A DNA stretch of 31,149 nt from JBGSTR01 sp963707135. Its GTDB lineage: Bacteria > Pseudomonadota > Gammaproteobacteria > Chromatiales > Chromatiaceae. Position numbers and translations under genes: made by a program. Below the pieces are notes generated by a model that worked only from the letters and a program-made list of their open reading frames with translations, was not told the DNA's origin and ran no database searches. Positions 9,659 to 18,487 of this stretch are shown here, in pieces (within the stretch, counting starts at the first letter, position 1; every line of letters starts with the position of its first letter). The stretch covers positions 1-31,149 of the forward strand of contig CAVPOY010000004.1 in assembly GCA_963707135.1 (NCBI GenBank), given 5' to 3'.

Positions 9659-10228
9659 TTGCGCAACAAGACCATCCTGTCCGCAGCCGCTCTCACCGCG
9701 ATTCTGATCGCGGCCACCGCCCAGGCACAGACCAGCCTGACGACCCAACCCGTCAAGGCCATCGCGGTGCAGTCGCAAGTGTCCGGTGAGGTCACGGTAG
9801 TCAATCCGGAGACCCGGATGCTCACCATCAGGACCGCCGATGGCACCTTCGAGGTCTTGAATGCGCCGCCGGAGGTCAGGCGTTTGGATCGAATTAGGAT
9901 CGGCAACCGTGTGACTCTGACCAAAACCACGACGGCGCTGATCGAATTGCAGACGGGACGCGACGCGGGTTCCATGGGCACCATTAGTCGGACGGATATC
10001 GAGCGCAGCCCGGGTACGCGGCCCGCCGGATCCATCACCGACACGATTACGCTCCTGGGCCAGATCGTTGGCGTGGACGCGTCCGCCGGTACGGTCACCG
10101 TGCGGGGCGCCAACGACACCCGCACCTTCGAGCTGGAGAACAAGCAACTGCTCTCGAATATCAAGGTCGGTGACGGTGTCGTGGTCACGATCCGCAACAT
10201 CATCGCCGGAGAAGTGACCGTAAACTGA
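9659..10228 (+). CDS. secreted protein with two similar beta-rich repeats (189 aa)
   Basis: The start is TTG 9659, chosen because AAGGAG (9645-9650) lies 8 bases upstream and a signal peptide follows at once (ILSAAALTAILIAATAQAQ, predicted cut after residue 23). The mature protein seems to contain two related units. One is GEVTVVNPETRMLTIRTADG plus 'IRIGNRVTLT'; the other is 'GQIVGVDASAGTVTVRGAND' plus 'IKVGDGVVVTI'. The pattern resembles the small DUF5666-like beta-barrel modules of exported proteins. Role unknown; probably periplasmic. It stands alone between two long gaps. Confidence 0.75.
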   Translation: MRNKTILSAAALTAILIAATAQAQTSLTTQPVKAIAVQSQVSGEVTVVNPETRMLTIRTADGTFEVLNAPPEVRRLDRIRIGNRVTLTKTTTALIELQTGRDAGSMGTISRTDIERSPGTRPAGSITDTITLLGQIVGVDASAGTVTVRGANDTRTFELENKQLLSNIKVGDGVVVTIRNIIAGEVTVN

Positions 10229-10755
10229 TGGGATCTTGCTCGCGGGGACGCGGACCTTCGTATCCGCTTGCCCGGCCTCGCCCGCCCAGGCTCACCCGTA
10301 GAGACCCTGGTCGACTCGCGTGCCGCTGATGCGGCCCGAGGATATCCGCTTGCGGTGGGAGCGCAGGGGTACGGGCGACCAAGCTTGATCGACAAGGAGG
10401 CCCAACCGGGTCGGCGGCTGGGAGTGGCGATTAAGTATCGCGGCCGGGGCGGCGTGCGGATGTCCCGCCGTTCTCAGATGCGGCAGTAACTGAAAACTGA
10501 GTGGCTCGTAAACGGCGTTTTTGAGCCGTGAGCTGTAAGTTTGCTGGTAGGGCAACTGACCGGCCTTATCTTCAGGAAACCACCGCGTATCGCCCGATCC
10601 CATTCGGTCATATCACCGCTGGCGCGTAACGTGGGGGCAGGGTGTTTTCGCTATCCTCACTGAGCTAGGATCTCGCGCCTAAGTCAACCATCGGGGGCTC
10701 GCCTTGAATCCGCCAAAAGTGTTGCCGCATAGCGGTTCGCTGTTCCCAATCCGGA
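10229..10755. other. intergenic region upstream of the efflux operon
   Basis: About 530 bases with no recognisable gene. It should carry the promoter of the RND efflux operon. No operator for a named regulator is visible, and no regulator gene adjoins the operon. Confidence 0.45.
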
Positions 10756-11853
10756 GTGCAGCGGCGTCTTTACCGTCTCGCCCTTGCGTTGCTGGCCGTG
10801 CTTTCCGCCTGCCAGCCCGCGGACGAGCCTGAAGCGGCCCCAGCCCCGATTAGACCGGTGCGGGTGGTCACGGTCGAAGAGCTCCCGGGTGGAGAGACGG
10901 TGACCCTGACCGGCACCGTCCAGGCCCAGGACGACGTTAGCCTGGGCTTCCGGGTCGGTGGACAGCTGATCGAGCGAACGGTCAACGTCGGCGACCCGGT
11001 CCGCGCCGGCCAGGTCGTCGCGCGCCTGGACGCCCAGACCGAGCGTAACGCGGTGGACGCGGCGCGGGCCAACCTGGCCGCCGCGATGGCACGCCTGGTC
11101 GAGGCCCGCAATACGGTGCAGCGCTACCAGCCCATGCTGGAGCGAGGCTTCGTCGCGCGCGCTCAATTCGATCGCGCCGTGGAGGCGCGTGACGCCGCTC
11201 AGGCCCAGGTGGATGCGATCACGGCCCAGGTGGCCACCGCGGAGAATCAGCTCGGATTCACGACCCTGACGGCGGATGGCCCCGGTATCGTCACGGCCCG
11301 CGGGGCCGAGCCCGGAGAGGTGGTCGCTGCGGGCCAGATGGTCGTGCGCCTCGCCCGCGAGGGTGGGCGCGACGCGGTCTTCGATGTTCCGGCACGGGTG
11401 ATCGAGACCGCCTCGGCCGAGAACGAGGTGCAGGTGGCCTTGAGCACGAACCCAGGCGTAACCGCCACCGGGCGGGTGCGAGAGGTTTCGCCTGAGGCGG
11501 ACCCGGCGACTCGCACCTTCAAGGTCCGGGTCGGTCTCGCCAACCCGCCGGAGGCCATGCGGCTGGGTTCCACGGTGACCGGCACCGTCCAACTCGGGGG
11601 TACCGCCGGCATTGCCGTACCCGCCTCGGCACTGACCTCATCCGGGGGGCAGCCCGCGGTCTGGGTGCTGGACCCGGGGACCGAGACCGTGGCCCTGCGT
11701 AACGTCGATGTGGTGCGTCATGAGCTCGACCGGGTGGTCGTCGGGCAGGGGCTCGACGTGGGCGAGATCGTGGTCACCGCTGGCGTGCAAACCCTGCGAC
11801 CGGGCCAGCAGGTGCGCCTTGCGGGCGCGCCGCCGCCCGGCACCCGACAGTGA
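10756..11853 (+). CDS. RND efflux periplasmic adaptor (membrane fusion lipoprotein, 365 aa)
   Basis: GTG 10756 is the only plausible start, since a stop lies in frame at 10705-10707. The product begins with a lipoprotein signal ending in LSAC (Cys19), so it is lipid-anchored and faces the periplasm. The order is typical of HlyD/AcrA-type adaptors: a first barrel-sandwich half (TGTVQAQDDVSLGFRVGGQL), a helical hairpin around residues 95-160 (AARANLAAAMARLVEARNTV), a second half with ITAQVATAENQLGFTTLTA, and then beta-barrel and membrane-proximal domains (DVPARVIETA ... PASALTSSGG). It links the inner-membrane pump to an outer-membrane channel. The pump gene starts 91 bases downstream on the same strand. 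No TolC-like gene is present, so an outer-membrane partner must be encoded elsewhere. Confidence 0.92.
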   Translation: MQRRLYRLALALLAVLSACQPADEPEAAPAPIRPVRVVTVEELPGGETVTLTGTVQAQDDVSLGFRVGGQLIERTVNVGDPVRAGQVVARLDAQTERNAVDAARANLAAAMARLVEARNTVQRYQPMLERGFVARAQFDRAVEARDAAQAQVDAITAQVATAENQLGFTTLTADGPGIVTARGAEPGEVVAAGQMVVRLAREGGRDAVFDVPARVIETASAENEVQVALSTNPGVTATGRVREVSPEADPATRTFKVRVGLANPPEAMRLGSTVTGTVQLGGTAGIAVPASALTSSGGQPAVWVLDPGTETVALRNVDVVRHELDRVVVGQGLDVGEIVVTAGVQTLRPGQQVRLAGAPPPGTRQ

Positions 11854-11944
11854 GGCGGCACTCGAGATCGTGCCCCAGACCGAGGCGGAGCCTGCCGGTC
11901 CCGACAGAGGTTCGCGATCAGGCAGTGGAGAGTGCAAAGGGACA

Positions 11945-14900
11945 ATGAGCGGCTTCAACCTCTCCGAGTGGGCGATCAAGAACCGCTCCGTTGTGGTGTT
12001 CTTGATGATCGTCTCGGTGGCCGCGGGAGTCGCCGCCTTCTACAAGCTCGGGCGCGCGGAGGATCCGCCGTTCACCTTCCGCACCATGGTGGTGAGCGCG
12101 GCCTGGCCGGGGGCGACCTTGGAGCAGACCATGCTGCAGGTCACGGAGCGTCTGGAGCGCACCCTGCAGGAGGTCCCCAACCTCGATAACCTGCGCAGCT
12201 TCACCAAGCCTGGCGTCGCCACCATCTTCGTGGACCTCACCGGCGATACCGGTCCCAAGGCGGTCGAGGACACCTGGTATCAGGTGCGCAAGAAGGTGGG
12301 GGACATGCGCCACACCCTGCCTCAGGGGATCGTCGGGCCCGGCTTCAACGACGAGTTCGGCGACACCTACGGCATCATCTACGGCTTTACCAGCGACGGA
12401 TTCACCCACCGGGAGCTGCGCGACTATGTCGAATCGGTGCGCTCCCAGCTCCTGCGGGTGCCGGACGTCTCCAAGGTCAGCGTCCTGGGCGCCCAGGACG
12501 AGCGCATTTTCGTCGAGTTCGACATGCGCACCCTGGCGGGTCTGGGCTTCGATCCGAGCGCCCTGGTGGGCGCCCTGGCGGCCCAGAACCTGGTGCGGCC
12601 CACCGGGGTCATCCAGACGGGCGACGAGAGCATCTCGCTGCGGGTGTCCGGGGCCTTCGGCTCCGAGGCGGACCTGCTCGACGTCAACTTCGCGATCGGC
12701 GACCGCAAGCTGCGCCTGGGCGACATCGCCCAGGTCCGGCGCGGCCTGGCGGATCCGCCCCAGCCGATGTTCCGGGTCAATGGCGAGGACGCCATCGGGC
12801 TTGCCATCGTCATGCGCGATGGTGGCGATATCCTGGCCCTGGGCGAGAACATCCGACAGGCCATGCGGGGTATCGTCGCCGATCTGCCCATCGGGATCGA
12901 GGCGCACCGGGTGGCCGATCAGCCGCAGACGGTCGATGCGGCCATCAATGACTTCACCACCTCCCTGTGGCAGGCCATCGCCATCATCCTGGGCGTCAGC
13001 TTCCTGAGCCTGGGGGTACGGGCAGGAACTGTCGTGGCGCTCGCCATCCCGCTGGTGCTGACCACGGTGTTCGCCATCATGGATATCGTCGACATCGACC
13101 TGCAGCGGATCTCGCTGGGCGCCCTGATCATCGCCCTGGCGCTGCTCGTGGACGACGCCCTGACCACGGTGGATGCCATGTCGCGGCGGCTCGCGGCCGG
13201 CGAGGCGAAGGAGGCCGCCGCGACCTACGCCTACCGGACCCTGGCCTTCGCCATGCTCACGGGTACCCTGGTGACCATCGCCGGGTTCGTCCCGGTGGGC
13301 TTTGCGGCAAGCTCGGCGGGTGAGTACACCTTTGACATCTTCGCCGTGGTGGGCATTACGCTGCTGGTCTCCTGGTTCGTCGCCGTGGTCTTTGCTCCCC
13401 TGCTGGGGGTGCTGCTGCTGGTGCCGCCGAAAACCCAGACGGACGAGTCCAATCCAGGCGCCGTGCTCCGCGCCTACCGGGCCCTGCTCGGCGGCGCGAT
13501 CCGGGTGCGCTGGGTGACCATCGCCGTGGCCGTCGCCGCCTTCGTGGCGTCCCTCCTTGCCCTCGATCTGGTGCCGCGACAGTTCTTCCCGGCCTCGGAC
13601 CGGACCGATCTGCTGGTGGACATCAGCCTGCCGCAGAACGCCTCGATTCACGCCACCGCCCGGGAGGCGGACAAACTCGATGCCGTCCTGGGCGCCGATC
13701 CGGACGTGGACCACTGGAGCACCTATGTGGGCTGGGGCGCCGTGCGCTTCTATCTACCGCTGAACGTGCAGCTGCCCAATCCCTTCTTCACCCAGGCAGT
13801 GGTGGTTGCCAAGGACGTGGACGCCCGGCAGCGTCTGGAGGTCAAGCTCGCCCAGTACCTGAAGGAGGAGGTACCCCAGGCCGTCAGCCGGGTCGCGCCG
13901 CTGGAGCTTGGCCCCCCGGTCGGCTGGCCGGTCCAGTATCGGGTGATGGGGGACGATCCGGAGCGCCTGCGCGAGATCGCCCTGGAGCTTGGCCAGATCG
14001 TCGCCGATCACGGAGACATCCGCGACGTCAACTTCGACTGGATGGAGCCCGGCCGGCAGCTGCGGATCCGTATCGACCAGGACCAGGTGAGGCGCCTCGG
14101 GCTGTCCTCCGCCGCGGTGGCCTCCACGCTCAATACTCACATCACCGGCACCACCGTCACCCAGGTGCGTGACGACATCTACTTGATCGATGTGGTGGCC
14201 CGGGAGCGTGAGGGCCAGCGCCTGTCCTTCGCCAATCTCCGCACGCTGGAGGTGCCGTTGCCGGACGGGCGCACCGTGCCCCTGGACCAGCTCGCTACCT
14301 TCGACAACGGCCAGGAATACCCGATGATCTGGCGCCGGAACCGGGTGCCGACCCTGACCGTCCAGGCCGATCTGGCCCCGGGGGTGCTCCCCGACGCGGT
14401 GGTCGCCGATCTGACCCCGGCGGTCGATGCACTCAATGCGCGTCTGCCCGCCGGCTATTGGGTCGAGGTGGGCGGGTCGGTCGAGGAGAGCGCCAATTCC
14501 CAGGCGTCCGTCATGGCGGTGGTCCCCCTGATGCTCCTCATCATGATCTCGCTCCTGATGTTCCAGTTGCGGAGCTTCCCGCTGCTGGTCATCGTGCTGA
14601 GCGTGGTGCCGCTGGGCCTGATCGGCGTGGTCGGGGCCCTGCTGGTGTCTGGTCAACCGCTGGGTTTCGTTGCCATCCTCGGGGTCCTGGCCCTGATTGG
14701 CATGATCGCCAAGAACTCGGTCATCCTGATCAGCCAGATCGAGCAGGAGCGGCAGACCGGCAAGCCCCTGAAGGAGGCCGTAATCGACGCCAGCGCCTCG
14801 CGGGTACGCCCCATCATGCTGACCGCCATGTCGACGGTGCTGGGCCTGATCCCGATCGCGCCGACCGTCTTCTGGGGACCCATGGCCTTCGCCATCATGG

Positions 14901-15028
14901 GCGGGCTGCTGGTGGCATCGCTGCTCACCTTGGTCTTCCTGCCCACCGTCTATGTGACCTGGGAATCGTGGCGGGGGACGGGGCCCCGAGAGCCTGCGCA
15001 TCCCGAAACCGCCCCATCGGCGTCGTGA
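11945..15028 (+). CDS. RND efflux transporter permease, AcrB-like (1027 aa)
   Basis: A full-length RND pump in the inner membrane, driven by proton influx. ATG 11945 is preferred because the longer frame would overlap the adaptor gene and the protein starts in classic style (FNLSEWAIKNRSVVVFLMIV, with the first membrane helix near residues 15-33). The proton-relay pair Asp403-Asp404 is seen in ALLVDDAL. The conserved Lys923 is seen in GMIAKNSVILI. Both match the positions of the AcrB charged residues. Two large periplasmic loops follow helices 1 and 7, with FFPASDRTDLLVDISLP opening the second. 'RAEDPPFTFRTMVVSAAWPG' resembles the group often called multidrug or solvent RND pumps rather than heavy-metal pumps, but substrate is not provable from sequence. 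Together with 10756-11853 it forms an operon. Confidence 0.93.
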   Translation: MSGFNLSEWAIKNRSVVVFLMIVSVAAGVAAFYKLGRAEDPPFTFRTMVVSAAWPGATLEQTMLQVTERLERTLQEVPNLDNLRSFTKPGVATIFVDLTGDTGPKAVEDTWYQVRKKVGDMRHTLPQGIVGPGFNDEFGDTYGIIYGFTSDGFTHRELRDYVESVRSQLLRVPDVSKVSVLGAQDERIFVEFDMRTLAGLGFDPSALVGALAAQNLVRPTGVIQTGDESISLRVSGAFGSEADLLDVNFAIGDRKLRLGDIAQVRRGLADPPQPMFRVNGEDAIGLAIVMRDGGDILALGENIRQAMRGIVADLPIGIEAHRVADQPQTVDAAINDFTTSLWQAIAIILGVSFLSLGVRAGTVVALAIPLVLTTVFAIMDIVDIDLQRISLGALIIALALLVDDALTTVDAMSRRLAAGEAKEAAATYAYRTLAFAMLTGTLVTIAGFVPVGFAASSAGEYTFDIFAVVGITLLVSWFVAVVFAPLLGVLLLVPPKTQTDESNPGAVLRAYRALLGGAIRVRWVTIAVAVAAFVASLLALDLVPRQFFPASDRTDLLVDISLPQNASIHATAREADKLDAVLGADPDVDHWSTYVGWGAVRFYLPLNVQLPNPFFTQAVVVAKDVDARQRLEVKLAQYLKEEVPQAVSRVAPLELGPPVGWPVQYRVMGDDPERLREIALELGQIVADHGDIRDVNFDWMEPGRQLRIRIDQDQVRRLGLSSAAVASTLNTHITGTTVTQVRDDIYLIDVVAREREGQRLSFANLRTLEVPLPDGRTVPLDQLATFDNGQEYPMIWRRNRVPTLTVQADLAPGVLPDAVVADLTPAVDALNARLPAGYWVEVGGSVEESANSQASVMAVVPLMLLIMISLLMFQLRSFPLLVIVLSVVPLGLIGVVGALLVSGQPLGFVAILGVLALIGMIAKNSVILISQIEQERQTGKPLKEAVIDASASRVRPIMLTAMSTVLGLIPIAPTVFWGPMAFAIMGGLLVASLLTLVFLPTVYVTWESWRGTGPREPAHPETAPSAS

Positions 15029-15158
15029 GGTGTCGAGGAGGTATATGGACGTGTCGCGCAAGCCTTGTAAGGGCGTCGCTAAGTTCCGCGTCTTTCTGGC
15101 CCGAAACAGGGGCCGAGGCCGCGCGGGGCTTTGATGTCCATGATTGATCGAGCTAGCA

Positions 15159-15194
15159 TGGCGCGGGCAGGTCTTTTCCGGCCTGCCCGCGCCA
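15159..15194. repeat. strong 13-bp stem hairpin between pump and DUF3611-like gene
   Basis: TGGCGCGGGCAGG (15159-15171) pairs perfectly with CCTGCCCGCGCCA (15182-15194) around a 10-base loop. There is no T-run after it, so it is not a classical intrinsic terminator. It lies 35 bases before the start of the next gene and may stabilise or attenuate the message. Confidence 0.55.
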
Positions 15195-15234
15195 ACGTTC
15201 CGACAACAATCCGGTTATAGAGGTCTCAGTGACC

Positions 15235-15855
15235 ATGCTGAACGATATCGTCGACGGTCTCCACGACGCCAAGATCGAGGGTCTCGCCCGAACCTTCAAT
15301 CGCTTGGGCCGAACCGGATTCTGGCTTCAGGTGGTCCTGGGCTCTTTTCCGGTGATCCTGATGGTCTATGTGTTTGCCTTCAGCGGCAGTTTCTCGGGCA
15401 CCCGGGCCGGGCTTCCGATCGTCGAATATCTGACCGTGCTTAATCTGCTGATATTGTTCTTCACCACCTTCTGGTTCTATCGCTATCGCGGGCTGTCGAA
15501 GAAGATCGCGGATCCACTCTTGTGCCCGACCGAGTCGGTGGTGCTCCGTCGCGTCTGGACGGGTCTGGTCGCCAGCGCCGTGGGCGTCCTGTTCTCCATG
15601 TTGGTCATGTTTGTCGAGGTGGGACAGCTGCTGTTCTATTTCCTGTCCGCGCCACAAGGCGGCATCCCGGCGATCCAGACCACCCCGAGCGCCGTCGGAG
15701 GTGCTTCCAGCTGGGTGTCCACGGTGGACATGGCGAGTCTGATGGCGCTCATCCTGACTCTTGCAGCCGAGGTCATCGCCCTGGTGCTTGGCCTGTGGCT
15801 CCTGTTCCGCACCACGTCCGCCTATCGGGGCATGCCTGAAACCGCCGCCGACTGA
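15235..15855 (+). CDS. DUF3611-like integral membrane protein (206 aa)
   Basis: About four hydrophobic segments are visible: GFWLQVVLGSFPVILMVYVF, IVEYLTVLNLLILFFTTFWF, VASAVGVLFSMLVMF and LMALILTLAAEVIALVLGLW. The pattern 'ARTFNRLGRTGFWLQVVLG' at the first helix resembles DUF3611 proteins, first noted in cyanobacteria and plants and without a proven role. ATG 15235 is used; GTG 15229 is an equally possible start, as AGAGG at 15219-15223 lies 5 bases before the GTG. The stop is only 16 bases before the next gene, so it is probably co-transcribed with the hydrolase at 15872. Confidence 0.7.
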   Translation: MLNDIVDGLHDAKIEGLARTFNRLGRTGFWLQVVLGSFPVILMVYVFAFSGSFSGTRAGLPIVEYLTVLNLLILFFTTFWFYRYRGLSKKIADPLLCPTESVVLRRVWTGLVASAVGVLFSMLVMFVEVGQLLFYFLSAPQGGIPAIQTTPSAVGGASSWVSTVDMASLMALILTLAAEVIALVLGLWLLFRTTSAYRGMPETAAD

Positions 15856-15871
15856 GCGATCGTCCGTTGCC

Positions 15872-16936
15872 GTGACCGGCAGAGCCGCGGGCGGGCGACG
15901 GCCGCGCTGGCGCAGGGGTCTGACGATCGGACTCCTCGCCGTCGCGGCGGCCGTCGCCCTTTGGACCTGGTGGGCTGAAGACCATCCGCGGGAAGAGCGG
16001 CGGCTGCGCGTGCTGGTTCACGACCAGCTTGAAGCCTGGTTTCCGCAACAGATGGCCCCGGACGAGGGCTGGCATGGCATCCACCGTCGTGCCGCCGACC
16101 GCGGGTCCCGCCGGCTCTCGGTCCTGCTGGTCCATGGGCTGGATGAGCCGGGCAGCATCTGGGACGATCTGGCCCCTGCATTGGAGGCCTCCGGTTTTGA
16201 CGTCTGGGAGTTCCGATACCCCAACGATCAGGGCATAGACCGCAGCGCCGAGTACCTGGCGGCCAGTTGGTCGGCGCTTCCAGCGGATCGCCCGGTGGCG
16301 TTGGTAGGCCATAGCATGGGCGGCCTGGTCATCCGGGACTTCGTCTCGAGGCTGAGACACCCGGTCGGTTTGGCCGAGCGGGTCGGGGGCCCGTCCGTCG
16401 CGGGCGTCATCCTCGTCGGGACCCCGAACCAGGGCTCGGAATGGGCGCGGCTGCGGGTCTGGCTGGAGCTGAGGGATCAGTTTCCAACCCGTGAAGGGCG
16501 CCGCTACTCCCTGTTCGCGGCTCTGCGCGATGGCACCGGGGAGGCCAAGATCGATCTGCGTCCGGGCAGCGACTTCCTGCAGGATCTCAATGCGCGGCCG
16601 TGGCCCGCATCGATCCCTATTGAATCCATCGGCGGCCTGCTCCTAGCCTCGCCGCCGGGCGTGGCCGAGGGTATCGCGGCGGCGTCCGACGAGACCGGAT
16701 CCGGGGAGCTGCAAAAGCGGCTCTCGGACTGGTGGTCCGGCCTCGGCGCTGAACTGGGCGACGGCGTGGTGTCCCTCGACTCTACCCGAATTCCGGGCGG
16801 CGGCCCGCCGCTGGTGCTCGACGCGTCCCATCGCGGCCTGCTTGTCCGTTTGCTCCCGGGCGATCCCGAGCCGCCCTCGATCGCGCCCATCCTGGAGACG
16901 CTGGCGGTCTGGGATGCCAGGACCCCAAGCCCGTGA
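15872..16936 (+). CDS. membrane-anchored alpha/beta hydrolase (354 aa)
   Basis: GTG 15872 is chosen because the longer frame overlaps the previous gene. A short arginine-rich start and one membrane helix (GLTIGLLAVAAAVALWTWW, about 16-34) imply a periplasm-facing anchored enzyme. The hydrolase core shows LLVHGL (85-90), the nucleophile elbow GHSMGG (146-151, Ser148), a likely acid Asp297 in GDGVV and likely base His320 in DASHRG. 'GTPNQGSEW' after strand 6 is typical of lipase/PGAP1-like or triacylglycerol-lipase-like members. The substrate is unknown. It follows the DUF3611-like gene closely and is followed 93 bases later by another hydrolase. Confidence 0.85.
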   Translation: MTGRAAGGRRPRWRRGLTIGLLAVAAAVALWTWWAEDHPREERRLRVLVHDQLEAWFPQQMAPDEGWHGIHRRAADRGSRRLSVLLVHGLDEPGSIWDDLAPALEASGFDVWEFRYPNDQGIDRSAEYLAASWSALPADRPVALVGHSMGGLVIRDFVSRLRHPVGLAERVGGPSVAGVILVGTPNQGSEWARLRVWLELRDQFPTREGRRYSLFAALRDGTGEAKIDLRPGSDFLQDLNARPWPASIPIESIGGLLLASPPGVAEGIAAASDETGSGELQKRLSDWWSGLGAELGDGVVSLDSTRIPGGGPPLVLDASHRGLLVRLLPGDPEPPSIAPILETLAVWDARTPSP

Positions 16937-17029
16937 CAAGTTGCTCGTCGGGGGCAAAAACCTTCGCGCCTTGGCCGCTCAGATGGCTTACGTTGGTCGG
17001 TGTTTGACTTTGTTAGGGTGGGAGACTCG

Positions 17030-18487
17030 ATGGTTGCTGGTCTGAACAAGCTGTTCAAATGGGTCGTTGGTCTGGTCCTTGCCGGCGCTCTTATGTTCCT
17101 CGGCTTGCGTGTCTACACCTCGCAGCAGGGTGCATCGCTCGAGGTCTGGCATACCTTCGTCCCGACGGAGCTGACCACCGAGGAAATGGACGCCGCCGAT
17201 TGGGACGGTTACCTCAAGGCGGAGAGCGCGGTCTTCGAGGAGGTCCGCAGCGAGGTCACCCAGCGCCTGGACCAGGACGAAATGCTGCCCGCCAACCGCT
17301 ATTTCGAGGGCAGCGCGGTTTATCCGGGCCATATTGCACACGACTGGAACCGCTCCTTCATTCTGGAGCCCGAGGGGACGCCGATCGGTGCGGTCGTCTT
17401 GCTTCACGGCCTGACCGACGCCCCCTACAGCGTTCGCCATGTCGCGCAGCGCTACCGGGAGCGGGGCTTCGTCGCGCTCGCGCCGCGGCTGCCGGGCCAC
17501 GGGACCGTCCCCGCGGGTCTCGTCGAGGCGACCTGGGAGGACTGGATGGCGGCGACCCGTCTGGCGGTGCGCGAGGCGCGCAGACGGGTCGGCGCGACCG
17601 CGCCGCTGCACCTGGTCGGTTACTCCAACGGCGGGGCGCTTGCGGTGAAATACGCCCTGGATGCGATCGAAGACCCGGGGCTGCCCCGCGCCGATCGGAT
17701 CGTACTGCTATCGCCGATGATCGGGCTCACCGAGTGGGCGCGCTTTGCCGGGCTGGCGGGCTTGCCGTCGGTCTTTCCCGCCTTCGCAAAAGCCGCCTGG
17801 CTGTCCATTCTGCCGGAGTTCAACCCGTTCAAGTACAACTCGTTTCCGGTGAACGCGGCACGCCAGTCCTCGCTGCTGACCCGGGCTCTGCAGCCGCGCA
17901 TTGCCCGTCTCGCCCGAGAGGGCCGACTCGTCGATCTGCCGCCGATTCTGACCTTTCAGTCCGTTACGGATTTCACCGTCAGTACTCGTGCGATCGTCGA
18001 TGCACTCTACGCCCTGCTCCCCACAAACGGCAGCGAACTGGTGCTCTTCGATCTGAACCGTACGATCGAATTCGGCCCTCTGCTGCGTCCCAGCGTAGAG
18101 GCGAGTCTCGAGGGCCTGCTCCCCGATGCCCCGAGGCGATTTCGCACCGCCGTCATCGCCAACGCGAGTCCCGGATCCCCTGATATGGTGGAACGGACGG
18201 TCGACGCTGACGCGGTGGCGGAGAAGGTCAGACCCCTGTCGCTCGCCTATCCCAGCGAGGTGTTCTCGCTGTCCCACATCGCGCTTCCGTTCCCGATCGA
18301 CGACGGGCTCTATGGCATGACGCCTGATCCGTCGGAGGACTTCGGCGCGCAGCTCGGTGCCATCGCGCTGCGGGGCGAGCGCGGGACCCTGATCATCAGC
18401 GTCGATGCCCTGACCCGGATGTCGTCAAATCCGTTCTTCCCCTACGTGCTCGCGCGCATCGAGGAGGGAATCCCCGCGAGGCGCTAG
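17030..18487 (+). CDS. membrane-anchored alpha/beta hydrolase, serine-lipase type (485 aa)
   Basis: ATG 17030 has GGTGGGAG just upstream and is preferred over the longer frame at 17000. One membrane helix at about 9-27 (FKWVVGLVLAGALMFLGL) anchors the protein. The core resembles the Hydrolase_4/monoacylglycerol-lipase group: VVLLHGLTD (122-130), 'GFVALAPRLPGHGTVPAG' and the elbow GYSNGG (197-202, Ser199). The acid may be the Asp in 'SVTDFTVS' and the base the His in 'LSHIALPF'. It is longer than most relatives because of about 95 residues before the core and a long insert after 'LSPMIG'. It is unlike the neighbouring 354-residue hydrolase in sequence, so this is not a recent tandem duplication. 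Confidence 0.82.
   Translation: MVAGLNKLFKWVVGLVLAGALMFLGLRVYTSQQGASLEVWHTFVPTELTTEEMDAADWDGYLKAESAVFEEVRSEVTQRLDQDEMLPANRYFEGSAVYPGHIAHDWNRSFILEPEGTPIGAVVLLHGLTDAPYSVRHVAQRYRERGFVALAPRLPGHGTVPAGLVEATWEDWMAATRLAVREARRRVGATAPLHLVGYSNGGALAVKYALDAIEDPGLPRADRIVLLSPMIGLTEWARFAGLAGLPSVFPAFAKAAWLSILPEFNPFKYNSFPVNAARQSSLLTRALQPRIARLAREGRLVDLPPILTFQSVTDFTVSTRAIVDALYALLPTNGSELVLFDLNRTIEFGPLLRPSVEASLEGLLPDAPRRFRTAVIANASPGSPDMVERTVDADAVAEKVRPLSLAYPSEVFSLSHIALPFPIDDGLYGMTPDPSEDFGAQLGAIALRGERGTLIISVDALTRMSSNPFFPYVLARIEEGIPARR

Noticed and set aside
10684..11592. 302-residue minus-strand frame opposite the adaptor gene
   Set aside because: Composition is that of an antisense shadow, and the adaptor on the plus strand has a lipobox and all expected domains.
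11918..15061. Very long minus-strand open frames opposite the RND pump gene
   Set aside because: They are His/Gln/Asp/Gly-rich antisense shadows of a high-GC gene with no motifs or start signals. The plus-strand pump is unmistakable.
15872..18487. Tandem duplication of one hydrolase gene
   Set aside because: The two proteins differ in length, elbow sequence and surrounding motifs.
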